In this document: one piece after another, positions 1 to 6,852 of the stretch | Layout of the letters: each line of letters begins with the position of its first letter | Numbering within the stretch: the first letter of the stretch is position 1 | NCBI GenBank assembly: GCA_016844425.1 | Contig: JAERML010000202.1 | Location: forward strand, 1 to 8,011 | Length of the DNA: 8,011 bases | DNA from: Bacteroidota bacterium | GTDB taxonomy: Bacteria > Bacteroidota > UBA10030 > UBA6906 | Direction of reading: 5' to 3' | Notes under the pieces: generated by a model | The model's input: the letters and a program-made list of their open reading frames with translations, nothing else | Databases searched by the model: none | What the model was told of the DNA's origin: nothing | Program-made: the position numbers and the translations under genes

Positions 1-241
1 AACCGATCAGGCCATCCTTCTCCACTTCCACCATCATCACCGGGGTGGTGGAACGGGACATAGCTGCCACCGTGAAGACGTGCTTGAGTTTGAGTGTGTA
101 TGGATAAAAGCGGAGCTCCATGTCGTTCACCATCATCGTTGTAGTGCCGGAAAGGGTCCTCCCATGTAAGCGCATGGGAATCGCGAAGGCTGCCCCGGCA
201 GCAAGTGTTTGTTTCAGGAATGTCCGGCGGTCAGAGTTCAT
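1..241 (-). CDS. L-Ala-D/L-Glu (dipeptide) epimerase, N-terminal part, cut by window edge
   Basis: Only the first 80 codons are visible; the gene runs off the left end. The product starts MNSDRRTFLKQTLAAG, which has the twin-arginine pattern (RRTFLK at residues 5-10) followed by a short Ala-rich hydrophobic stretch, so export by the Tat system is likely. After the signal, around residues 41-80, comes a segment with LRFYPYTLKLKHVFTVA and then SRSTTPVMMVEVEKDG, which resembles the opening strands of the enolase-superfamily N-terminal domain as found in L-Ala-D/L-Glu epimerases. That family converts L-Ala-D-Glu from murein peptides to L-Ala-L-Glu. The catalytic lysines and metal ligands lie beyond the window and cannot be checked. 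The start overlaps the end of the NlpC/P60 gene by 11 bp, so the two are almost certainly translated from one message. Alternatives are other enolase-superfamily racemases or muconate-cycloisomerase-like enzymes; the peptidase neighbour favours the dipeptide epimerase. Confidence 0.8.
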   Translation of the reverse strand, partial: MNSDRRTFLKQTLAAGAAFAIPMRLHGRTLSGTTTMMVNDMELRFYPYTLKLKHVFTVAAMSRSTTPVMMVEVEKDGLIG

Positions 242-1433
242 GGCCCCGATAGAACGGAAGCTCGTTGAGTCTGCGAATTCCCGTCTTCGGCCCGGCGCCA
301 ATGATCCGCCTCGCGTGAAGGAACGTCCCCAACCGGTATTCGCTGAAGTCCGGGTCGGATGGGTCAAAGCTGTTGATTCGGACGTCGCCGGAGGAGTGGA
401 TGAACTTCTTCCTGCCGAGATAAATAGCGACATGAGTCACCCGTGCCTCTTGTTCCGGCGTGGCTTTCGATCCAAAGAACAGGAGGTCACCGGTGTTGAG
501 ATTCCCCATATCAGCACCCGTATCTATTATACTCCCAACCATGACTTGTTGACTGGCATCGCGCGGAAGGAGTACGCCGTTGAGAAAGTATACTGTCTTC
601 GTGAACCCCGAACAATCAAAACCTTTTGCAGAGGTTCCGCCCCAGAGATACGGGACTCCCAAAAAACGACGCGCGGTTCTGATAACATTCTCGGGGGTCT
701 CTCGCACCCCGGCGAGCCATAAGCGATACGGCTGCGCATGGTCTTTCGGAAGGAACCCTTCCCGCCCATCCGGATATTGCACCTTGTAGTGCCCCCGTGA
801 TTCGCCGACCATCCCAAGAAGATCCCCTGCCACCACGTCGCTCACCACCTGACTCTCGATCTCAGGTGATTGGCGCGTGAAACCGTATTCTGCTGTGACG
901 ATCACCTTTGGACATTGCGACCAGGCCTCGTAACCCGTTCGATCCATGAGCTCAAAGCCATCATCGAGCCATCCAAGATATTGGTCTGGCGTCTGCACGT
1001 AATACCAGCCATGTTGTTTCTTCAGCACCTTCAGCGGCGTGCCGAGCAACGCCTGCGAGGCCATCTCGGCAGAGTGTCCCGGCTTCGAGCGCATATTGGC
1101 AACGCTGACGGTAACCACCCCGAACGTCTTCTCTCCAAGACCGGTCTGTGGCAGCACAGTCACACTGTCGACAATCTCGTACTTCGTGGTACCTCGCAAG
1201 TAGTTCATCAATTGGCCTTTGAGTGTCGCGTCATGGACCTCTCCGGTAAGGATGAGACGTTGACCTTCAAGCCGCCCGTCGACGTCAAAGACGACCGTCC
1301 GCCTGTCCGGTGCAAATTTCTGCTTCGCTTCTTGAATCAAGGAGTTGGTCACAGCCTTTCCCCGGTCGCTCTTGCAGCCTGCAAGAGAAAGGAATGCAAC
1401 GAGAAGGATGGTATCACGGAAGTGTACGTGCAT
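231..1433 (-). CDS. Lipoprotein NlpC/P60 endopeptidase with two SH3b domains (YkfC-like)
   Basis: A 400-residue protein, likely a murein-peptide endopeptidase of the gamma-D-glutamyl-diamino-acid type. The start at 1433 was chosen because it opens a lipoprotein signal: hydrophobic residues 8-18, then the lipobox LAGC with Cys20. The frame stays open to 1631, but that extension runs into the end of hemN and has no signal-like character. Residues about 45-95 form a small alpha/beta region. SH3b-like domains follow at about 104-160 and 175-230, and the NlpC/P60 domain spans about 245-377. The catalytic triad is visible as Cys274 (FDCSG), His334 (THVAIYLG) and His346 (FIHSSG), with the usual LGVPYLWGG lead-in. 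The SH3b-SH3b-NlpC/P60 order matches the YkfC class, which cleaves peptides with a free N-terminal L-Ala. The overlapping dipeptide epimerase gene downstream would act on the L-Ala-D-Glu released. No strong ribosome site is seen before the start. Confidence 0.88.
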   Translation of the reverse strand: MHVHFRDTILLVAFLSLAGCKSDRGKAVTNSLIQEAKQKFAPDRRTVVFDVDGRLEGQRLILTGEVHDATLKGQLMNYLRGTTKYEIVDSVTVLPQTGLGEKTFGVVTVSVANMRSKPGHSAEMASQALLGTPLKVLKKQHGWYYVQTPDQYLGWLDDGFELMDRTGYEAWSQCPKVIVTAEYGFTRQSPEIESQVVSDVVAGDLLGMVGESRGHYKVQYPDGREGFLPKDHAQPYRLWLAGVRETPENVIRTARRFLGVPYLWGGTSAKGFDCSGFTKTVYFLNGVLLPRDASQQVMVGSIIDTGADMGNLNTGDLLFFGSKATPEQEARVTHVAIYLGRKKFIHSSGDVRINSFDPSDPDFSEYRLGTFLHARRIIGAGPKTGIRRLNELPFYRGHEL

Positions 1434-1567
1434 GCAAACGGAGTTTCTTGAAAGGACAACCGACCTGCCTGAGGAACCGCACGTCGCAATATCGACATCA
1501 CCGGTGTGAATATCAAGTGACCGCAACGGGGAAGGTGGCAGAACCACTGAATGCCGATGATCGAACG

Positions 1568-2959
1568 CTATACCGTGCGCGAAAAAACCGGCTTGTTCTT
1601 GCCGACGGAATCCAGATAGGCATCGAAACACATTGCAATATTACGGAGCAGGAGTCGCCCGGCGCCGACGATGGTGATCCGATCGGGTGACAGGGTCAAC
1701 AAACCATCCTCAGCAAATTGCTCAAGTTGCAGGAGCGACGCGGCGAAGTACTCATCAAAGTCAATACCAAACCGCTCCTCCGTGTCCCTCTTCTCCAACT
1801 CCAGATCGCACATGAGGCGCATGATCACATGCTTTCGGATCTGGTCATCCTCGGTCATCCGGTAGCCGACGTGCGTGGCGAGCACTCCTGCCCCCACCGC
1901 TGCGTAGTACTCCTGCAGATTCTTGAAGTTCTGCGCGTAGCTGTTCTGAAAATGGCTGATCGATGACATCCCGAATCCGTACAGGTCGGCACCCGACTTC
2001 GTGGAGTAGCCCTGGAAATTCCGGTAGAGTGTTTTCTCCTTCTGGGCACGCGTCAACTCGTCGTTCGGTTTGGCAAAATGGTCCATACCGATGTACTCAT
2101 AGCCGTGGGATGAGAGAAGCTCGATCGTCATCTTCAGGATTTCAAGCTTCTGCTCCGGGGTTGGAAGGTCTTCAGGATGAATGAGTTTCTGGTGGGGTTT
2201 CATCCAGGGAACGTGCGCATAGTTGAAGACCGCAATCCTGTCCGGTTGGAAATGGAGCACCTTCTGTACCGTCTCTTCAAACGAAGCAAGCGTTTGAAAC
2301 GGCAGGCCGTAAATCAGATCGATGTTGATGCTTTCAAAGTCAAGGGCGGTTGCCCACTTGAAGACGTTCGTGGTGAGTTCTTCAGGCTGAACGCGGTTAA
2401 CAGCTTCTTGCACCTTCGCGTTGAAATCCTGTACTCCCATGCTCATCCTGTTGAACCCAACGTGCCGCAACGTTCCAAGATGCTTCTGGGTCAACTCTCG
2501 CGGATCAATCTCCACACTCATCTCTGCGTCCGGGTCGACGAGGAACCTTGCCTTGATATACGAAGCGATGTCGAGAATTTCTTCCGGGGTCAAGTGTGTT
2601 GGTGTACCGCCGCCCCAATGGATCTGCGTCACCTTTCGCCCCGGAGCGATCATCGGGGCAACCAGGTCGATCTCTTTCTTGAGATAACGAAGATACTCGG
2701 CAATGCGATTCCGGTCACGGGTCACCATCATCGTGCAGCCGCAAAAATAGCAGAGGGTATCACAGAATGGAAAATGGAAGTAGAGCGAAACATCAGCGGT
2801 TGAATCAGGCCCGTTCGTCGCAAGGATTTCCCCATGATAGTCGTCTGCAGTGAATGTTGGACTGAACAACGGGGCGGTCGGATAGCTCGTGTAGCGGGGT
2901 CCGGGGCGGTCGTATTTCTTCAGTAATCCGATATCGATGCGAGAGAACAGGCTTCCCAT
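1568..2959 (-). CDS. hemN: Oxygen-independent coproporphyrinogen III oxidase (radical SAM)
   Basis: A 463-residue cytoplasmic radical-SAM enzyme that decarboxylates coproporphyrinogen III to protoporphyrinogen IX without oxygen, a haem biosynthesis step. The iron-sulfur cysteines are in CDTLCYFCGC: Cys66, Cys70 and Cys73 form the CX3CX2C triad and Cys75 is the extra cysteine typical of true HemN. Other family markers are RYTSYPTAP near residue 22, GGGTPTHL at 116-123, NIDLIYGLPFQT at about 212-223, YAHVPWMKPHQ at 247-257, GMDHFAKPND at 291-300 and NFQGYST at 314-320. The length is close to E. coli HemN (457). These features separate it from HemW-type homologues, which lack several of them. 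The start at 2959 is supported by AGGAG six bases upstream (2966-2970). It sits alone between two gaps of 183 and 134 bp and is probably its own transcription unit. I saw no convincing FNR-type box upstream. Confidence 0.96.
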   Translation of the reverse strand: MGSLFSRIDIGLLKKYDRPGPRYTSYPTAPLFSPTFTADDYHGEILATNGPDSTADVSLYFHFPFCDTLCYFCGCTMMVTRDRNRIAEYLRYLKKEIDLVAPMIAPGRKVTQIHWGGGTPTHLTPEEILDIASYIKARFLVDPDAEMSVEIDPRELTQKHLGTLRHVGFNRMSMGVQDFNAKVQEAVNRVQPEELTTNVFKWATALDFESINIDLIYGLPFQTLASFEETVQKVLHFQPDRIAVFNYAHVPWMKPHQKLIHPEDLPTPEQKLEILKMTIELLSSHGYEYIGMDHFAKPNDELTRAQKEKTLYRNFQGYSTKSGADLYGFGMSSISHFQNSYAQNFKNLQEYYAAVGAGVLATHVGYRMTEDDQIRKHVIMRLMCDLELEKRDTEERFGIDFDEYFAASLLQLEQFAEDGLLTLSPDRITIVGAGRLLLRNIAMCFDAYLDSVGKNKPVFSRTV

Positions 2960-3104
2960 GAAGAACTCCTATGATAATTCCGGTTCATAGCGGGCAAACG
3001 AGATGCCAATAGAAGGGAGCCAGATATCTCTAATTTTCCAAGGATTTGTCTATTTCGGGCGTTCTTAGTCGCCCCGTTCTTTTCAGAAGTAAGAAGTGGC
3101 GGAT

Positions 3105-3136
3105 GCTTTTCCCATGTTTGCGAAGCAGGGGAAAGC
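3105..3136 (-). terminator. Possible hairpin just after the OsmC-family gene
   Basis: Read on the minus strand, GCTTTCCCC and GGGAAAAGC face each other across 14 bases, giving 5 + 3 base pairs with one mismatch. A smaller TGC-TTC-GCA fold lies in the loop. It starts seven bases after the OsmC stop codon, where a terminator for the operon would be expected. The sequence that follows is only moderately T-rich and has no proper U-tract, so an intrinsic terminator is possible but weakly supported. Confidence 0.25.
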
Positions 3137-3142
3137 AAGGGT

Positions 3143-3616
3143 TCACTGCATCATAATGGTCGGGTTAACCTCCACAATGGACGCGATCGAGTTTGCCACC
3201 AGACAATGCTTGTGAGCGTCGCGCAGCATGGCATACACTTCTTCCTCCTTCGCCGATTGGTCCACAATGATGGTCGGAAACAGAACGATGCGCGTAAAGC
3301 GGTAATCGCCATCAATGAACTCCAGCACACCGTTTGCGTGACTCCGGTATGCAATCAATGGCAACTCTCCGCGGTTCGCGTACGCAAGGAACGTGGCCAT
3401 GTGACAGATCTCCACTGAAGCAACAAAGAGATCTTCGGGAGTCCAGACACCCGACTCGCCTTTAAACTCTGGCGGGCTGGCAACCCGGAACGAAGGTTTT
3501 CCGTCTGAAGCCAGCGTGCCGCTTTTTCCCCTTGTCCAGGTGACGTTGGTCTTGTATGTGAACGTTTTGTACCGGGTTTTCTGCTGATCGACAGTTTCCA
3601 TCTTTTCAGACTCCAT
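3143..3616 (-). CDS. OsmC/Ohr-family peroxide-reducing protein
   Basis: Up to 157 residues, the normal size for the OsmC/Ohr family of thiol peroxidases that reduce organic hydroperoxides and act as dimers in the cytoplasm. Both family cysteines are present: Cys71 in the EICHMATFLAYA helix and Cys138 in HKHCLVANS. The preceding PEFKGESGVWTPEDLFVAS segment (about 49-67) is the usual lead-in to the first cysteine helix. The frame begins with two candidate starts, 3616 and 3601; the second has GGAG nine bases upstream and may be the real one, giving 152 residues. The gene begins 30 bp (or 45 bp) after a small helical protein gene that itself follows leuD closely, so it is probably the last gene of that operon. 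Whether it is OsmC, Ohr or the YhfA-like subgroup cannot be decided by eye, so no symbol is given. Confidence 0.87.
   Translation of the reverse strand: MESEKMETVDQQKTRYKTFTYKTNVTWTRGKSGTLASDGKPSFRVASPPEFKGESGVWTPEDLFVASVEICHMATFLAYANRGELPLIAYRSHANGVLEFIDGDYRFTRIVLFPTIIVDQSAKEEEVYAMLRDAHKHCLVANSIASIVEVNPTIMMQ
3611..3614 (-). promoter_or_regulatory. Candidate ribosome binding site favouring the second OsmC start
   Basis: GGAG on the minus strand, nine bases before the ATG at 3601 and overlapping the first codons used if translation began at 3616. No comparable purine-rich site precedes the ATG at 3616, so this motif favours the shorter 152-residue product. Confidence 0.4.
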
Positions 3617-3646
3617 GCTGATAATTCAGTTCTCTACGTGGTGGTC

Positions 3647-3859
3647 TCATGCACACGTGTCGTTGATCTCGTCCTGCAGTTCTGCGACGGCCTTCAGCTC
3701 GTTCAGTTTATTTTCGAGCAGGAGGTGATGTTCGTGTTCCATCGCAGCGAGATTCATAAGGAATTCCTTGACCGTCGGATGCGCATCATCTTCCCTTTGA
3801 ATGGCGTCTTCCAGAATCTTGAATAGCTCCCGTTGTGTCGACAGCTCATATCGTTCCAT
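3647..3859 (-). CDS. Small helical protein with ExxH motif, ferritin/rubrerythrin-like half
   Basis: A 70-residue, highly charged and almost entirely helical protein that I cannot assign to a named family. Residues about 9-26 (RELFKILEDAIQREDDAH) form one amphipathic helix. Pro28 breaks it, and about 29-65 form a second long helix containing AAMEHEHHLLLENKL. Glu41 and His44 make an ExxH pair of the kind that binds metal in ferritin-like four-helix proteins, and VKEFLMNLAAMEHEH reads like the second half-bundle of rubrerythrin-type domains. Two helices alone cannot make a full four-helix site, so function as a dimer or oligomer is inferred. The start has AGGTG six bases upstream. It follows leuD by 27 bp and precedes the OsmC gene by 30 bp, suggesting co-expression and a possible oxidative-stress or metal role. 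A truncated rubrerythrin domain or a plain coiled-coil protein are alternatives. Confidence 0.7.
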   Translation of the reverse strand: MERYELSTQRELFKILEDAIQREDDAHPTVKEFLMNLAAMEHEHHLLLENKLNELKAVAELQDEINDTCA

Positions 3860-3886
3860 AGTGTCACCTGTTGTGATTGTGCATTG

Positions 3887-4393
3887 TCATTCTTGGATCA
3901 TCCCGCGTTGCCGAAGCACCAGCGTTCTTGTGTACTGAATCAGCCCACCGGCATCAATGATCGCTTGACGGGCTTTGGGCAATTGTACGATCCTGGCACT
4001 CGTGCCCGTCGTCAGGTTCCGGACACTCTCAGCACCGACTTCCAATTCATCTCCTTCTGAAGCCTGGATTCCTGGTGCTTCCACAATCTTGAGCCCCAGG
4101 TTGATCGAGTTCTGAAGAAAGATCCGTGCGAAGCCTTCCGCTACAATGGTCAAGTCATATCCCTTGAGCGCTGAGGTTGCCTGTTCCCGCGAAGAACCGC
4201 AGCCGAAGTTCTTCCCGGCAACAATGATACTGCCCGACGGAACAAGCTGGGTCTTGAGCTTCGTGTTGAACTCAACATGGTCGGCGAACGCATATTGTGG
4301 AGTCTCGGAGGGGAGTACTGTCGCCATGTATCGCCCCGGATAGATCACATCCGTCGAAATGTCATTCCCCAACTTCAGCACGACGGTCGGCAT
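3887..4393 (-). CDS. leuD: LeuD-like small subunit of an aconitase-family hydro-lyase
   Basis: A 168-residue swivel-domain subunit that pairs with the upstream LeuC-like protein. In LeuCD the pair isomerises 2- to 3-isopropylmalate and also interconverts (R)-citramalate, citraconate and 3-methylmalate. Visible marks are NDISTDVIYPGRY at residues 10-22, the active-site loop KNFGCGSSRE at 61-70, and AEGFARIFLQNSINLGL at 85-101. Length and lack of an N-terminal extension match the short bacterial/archaeal type. The frame is open further upstream to 4570, but that overlaps leuC. The ATG at 4393 lies one base after the leuC stop with AAAGGAG nine bases upstream (4403-4409), so translation is tightly coupled. 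The substrate loop after the first motif reads YMAT, which is neither of the usual isopropylmalate or homoaconitate versions I know. The symbol therefore marks homology; the true substrate is uncertain. Confidence 0.88.
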   Translation of the reverse strand: MPTVVLKLGNDISTDVIYPGRYMATVLPSETPQYAFADHVEFNTKLKTQLVPSGSIIVAGKNFGCGSSREQATSALKGYDLTIVAEGFARIFLQNSINLGLKIVEAPGIQASEGDELEVGAESVRNLTTGTSARIVQLPKARQAIIDAGGLIQYTRTLVLRQRGMIQE

Positions 4394-4394
4394 G

Positions 4395-5687
4395 TTACCG
4401 GACTCCTTTCTTCGGGTTGGTGATGACACCTGTGATCGCTGAGGCAGCGGCCACCGCCGGGGAGCAGAGGTAGACTTCCGATTTCGGGTTCCCCATGCGC
4501 CCCTTGAAATTCCTGTTCGTTGTGGAAAGGGCCACTTCGCCATCGCCCAGGGCTCCTTCATGAACGCCAAGGCACGGACCGCAGCCAGGATTCATCACGA
4601 CAGCTCCCGCCTGCATGAAATCTCCGATATAGCCCCGCCCCAGTGCCTGTGCGTAGATCTTGCCTGACGCGGGAAACACAAGCATCCGCGTGTTCTTCGC
4701 CACCTTCTTCCCCCGAATGATCCTTGCAGCAATCTCAAGATCATCCAACCGCCCGTTTGTGCATGACCCGATCACGACCTGATTCACCTTCACACCCTCC
4801 ACCAACCCGATGGATTTCACGTTGTCTACCGTATGGGGACAAGCCACCTGCGATTCCAGCTCCGTCACGTCGATGTTGATGACCTTTTCGTAGACTGCAT
4901 CAGGATCCGGCGTGACCATGGTGATGAGATCCGAGACATGAGCTTCATCGCGCAGATAGCGGCCCGTCTCGTCATCGCCCGGCACAATCCCCCCTGTTGC
5001 GCCGGCCTCAACAGACATATTGCAAAGCACGAGTCGACCCGATGTGGACATTCGTTGGATGGTCTCGCCATGGAATTCGATCACCTTGAAATTCGCACCC
5101 TGGGCAGTGATGGCCTTGATCAAGTAAAGAATCAAATCCTTTGGACCAACGTATTCCTTGAATTGACCTGTGACATTCACCTTGATGGTTGCCGGAACTT
5201 CGACGTTCAGCGCCACACCCAGCGCCCAGACGCTCGCCATTTCCGTTGCACCAATGCCGAACGAGAACGCATCCAGCGCACCGTGACTTGTGGTGTGCGA
5301 GTCGGTACCCACCACTACGCAGCCCGGACGGACATAGCCGCTTTCCGGCAGTATCTGATGACAGATCCCACCGACGTCGCCCCGGATATCGTGGAACTTG
5401 CTGATCGCATGCTTCGCAACGAACTCCCGTATGATTTTCTGGTTGGTCGCGGTCTTCGGGGACTCCGCCGGTACCCGGTGATCGAAAATGATGGCCACCC
5501 TCGACGGATCCCAGACCTTCGGCTCGAACGACGTCCCCTTGTAGATTTCCAGAAACTGGTTGACGACCAGCGCCGCGTTTTCATGCGACATGGCCAGATC
5601 AACCTTCGGCTCGACGACATCTCCCACCCTCACCGCCACGCGCCCCGAAGCGCGGGCCAGAATTTTTTCAACGACAGTCATTCCCAT
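4395..5687 (-). CDS. leuC: LeuC-like large subunit of an aconitase-family hydro-lyase
   Basis: A 430-residue iron-sulfur hydro-lyase subunit of the short LeuC/homoaconitase class. The [4Fe-4S] ligands are visible as Cys309 in GSCTNGR and Cys369 and Cys372 in NPGCGPCLG. Other marks are FDH at 68-70, GDVGGICHQ at 103-111, GTDSHTTSHGA at 127-137 and the arginine-rich NRNFKGRMGNP at 391-401. No part appears to be missing. The start at 5687 is supported by AGGAG eight bases upstream; a second Met two codons later is possible. It lies 38 bp after the CoA-transferase gene and one base before leuD. In ordinary leucine operons leuCD sit with leuA and leuB. Here the neighbours upstream are a CoA-transferase, an HMG-CoA-lyase relative and a LeuB-like dehydrogenase, which points to a C5 branched dicarboxylate such as citramalate/citraconate. 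Isopropylmalate isomerase, homoaconitase and dimethylmaleate-hydratase-like roles remain possible. Confidence 0.93.
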   Translation of the reverse strand: MGMTVVEKILARASGRVAVRVGDVVEPKVDLAMSHENAALVVNQFLEIYKGTSFEPKVWDPSRVAIIFDHRVPAESPKTATNQKIIREFVAKHAISKFHDIRGDVGGICHQILPESGYVRPGCVVVGTDSHTTSHGALDAFSFGIGATEMASVWALGVALNVEVPATIKVNVTGQFKEYVGPKDLILYLIKAITAQGANFKVIEFHGETIQRMSTSGRLVLCNMSVEAGATGGIVPGDDETGRYLRDEAHVSDLITMVTPDPDAVYEKVINIDVTELESQVACPHTVDNVKSIGLVEGVKVNQVVIGSCTNGRLDDLEIAARIIRGKKVAKNTRMLVFPASGKIYAQALGRGYIGDFMQAGAVVMNPGCGPCLGVHEGALGDGEVALSTTNRNFKGRMGNPKSEVYLCSPAVAAASAITGVITNPKKGVR

Positions 5688-5725
5688 TCAGTGATCTCCT
5701 GTGATCGATTCAGGTTCAAGGATAC

Positions 5726-6763
5726 TCAAACAACAGATTTATCATGGAGCCTCTTGATTTCGTCATCCGGAAACCCCAGCTCCATCAATACCTCATCCGT
5801 ATGCGCGCCCAACCGCGGTGGGGGACACGTGAGCGCACCCGGGGTCTTCTCAAATTTTGCCGACAACGCAAACAGCTTCAAGTCACCAATCCCGTCTGCA
5901 TGAACCGTCTGGATGGTATTGCGATGCCGGACTTGTTCCTGGTTCAACGCATCCTCCAACCCGAGGATTTCACCGGAAGGCACACCGCGCTTGTTGAGAA
6001 CGTCAGCCCAATACCCTGTGGTGTTCTCGTTCAGCCTTGTTTCCAGGAGTTGCGTGAGTGCCTTCCGGTTCTTCTTGCGTGCATCACGCTTTTGGAATCG
6101 CGGATCCGTCTTGAGCTCGGGAAGCCCCACCACATCTGCCACGGCCTCCCATTGCTCTTGCTTGTTCGCGGCAATATTGATGTAGCCGTCCTTGGTGGCA
6201 AACGTGCCGGATGGGGCGGCGGTGAAATTGTCGTTCCCCATCAGCACAGGTTGTTGGTGACCAATGAGCAAATTTGCCGCTACCCAACCCATGAGCGGCA
6301 TGATGGAATCGAGAAGTGCAATGTCGATGAATTGTCCCTCCCCTGTCCGTTCACGGTGGAACAATGCCGCCATGATTGCGAATGCCGCGTTCAATCCGCC
6401 AACAGTATCGCAAACAGGAAACCCTGCCCTCAACGGATTAAGTCGCTCGTCGCCATTGATGGCCATAACGCCGCTGAGTCCCTGGATGATCTGGTCGTAG
6501 GCAGGCTTCATCGCGTCCGGGCCTGTAGCACCAAAGCCCGAGATCGCGCAATAGATCAGGGGGGAATTTATCTTGCTGAGCTCTTTGTACTCCAGTCCCA
6601 GCCGCTTCATGACATCCGGGCGAAAGTTCTCCACCACCACATCGGCGGTCTTGACAAGCCTTTTGAATATCTCCTTTGCTTCATCGTCTTTCAGGTTCAG
6701 CGTCACGGATTTCTTATTGGCATTCTGTGCAAGGAAGCTGGTTCCCATGAGTTGTTCATTCAA
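5726..6763 (-). CDS. CoA-transferase, C-terminal fragment (main open frame)
   Basis: This open frame encodes about 345 residues of the CaiB/BaiF protein and includes the catalytic aspartate (PVCDTVGG) and all later motifs. Its first possible start is a TTG at 6763 that overlaps the stop codon of the N-terminal fragment as TTGA; the first ATG is at 6748, inside the downstream repeat copy. Neither has a well-placed ribosome site. The fragment lacks the first 55 or so residues, which include the nucleotide-fold opening strand, so a functional independent product is doubtful. Confidence 0.75.
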   Translation of the reverse strand: MNEQLMGTSFLAQNANKKSVTLNLKDDEAKEIFKRLVKTADVVVENFRPDVMKRLGLEYKELSKINSPLIYCAISGFGATGPDAMKPAYDQIIQGLSGVMAINGDERLNPLRAGFPVCDTVGGLNAAFAIMAALFHRERTGEGQFIDIALLDSIMPLMGWVAANLLIGHQQPVLMGNDNFTAAPSGTFATKDGYINIAANKQEQWEAVADVVGLPELKTDPRFQKRDARKKNRKALTQLLETRLNENTTGYWADVLNKRGVPSGEILGLEDALNQEQVRHRNTIQTVHADGIGDLKLFALSAKFEKTPGALTCPPPRLGAHTDEVLMELGFPDDEIKRLHDKSVV

Positions 6764-6852
6764 CTCCGGGACATTGCCAAGCTTGCGTGCGCAAGAAAGC
6801 TGGTTCCCATGAGTTGCTCATTCAACTCCGGGACATTGCCAAGCTTGCGGGC
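6729..6852 (+). repeat. 62-bp imperfect tandem duplication (two copies)
   Basis: Copy 1 is 6729-6790 and copy 2 is 6791-6852, directly adjacent. I count three differences in 62 positions: G/A at 6734/6796, T/C at 6755/6817 and T/G at 6788/6850. The length is not a multiple of three, so the duplication shifts the frame of the CoA-transferase gene in which it lies. The repeat is confined to this coding sequence; I did not see a third copy in the window. Confidence 0.95.

Noticed and set aside
1494..1520. Symmetric-looking sequence around CACCGGTG with flanking GATATT elements
   Set aside because: The eight-base core is palindromic, but the flanks are direct and not inverted repeats, so it is not a convincing operator.
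1535..1547. Small GTGG/CCAC hairpin between hemN and the NlpC/P60 gene as a terminator
   Set aside because: Only four base pairs and the following bases are C-rich with no T-run; such a stem is expected by chance.
1434..1631. Upstream extension of the NlpC/P60 reading frame to 1631 (66 extra codons)
   Set aside because: It overlaps the last 64 bases of hemN, shows no signal-peptide or domain character, and would bury the clear lipoprotein signal that begins at 1433.
3023..3052. Promoter-like TAGACA and GATATC spaced by 18 bases upstream of hemN (minus strand)
   Set aside because: The -35 element is fair but the -10 element matches only three of six positions; FCB-group promoters also follow other consensus patterns. 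Not strong enough to annotate.
3057..3074. GGGCG/CGCCC inverted repeat in the hemN-OsmC gap as a terminator
   Set aside because: The T-rich side is on the plus strand, where no gene precedes it; on the minus strand it is followed by GAAATAG. A five-pair stem alone is weak.
2920..3138. 72-codon minus-strand frame upstream of and overlapping the start of hemN
   Set aside because: It overlaps the hemN start in another frame, and its product has no recognisable composition or motif; the 2960-3142 gap appears to hold no gene.
4833..5903. Long plus-strand open frame (356 codons) opposite leuC
   Set aside because: It is the antisense shadow of a GC-rich coding gene: the product is rich in Arg, His and Asp with no domain, and the minus strand encodes a clearly conserved LeuC-type protein.
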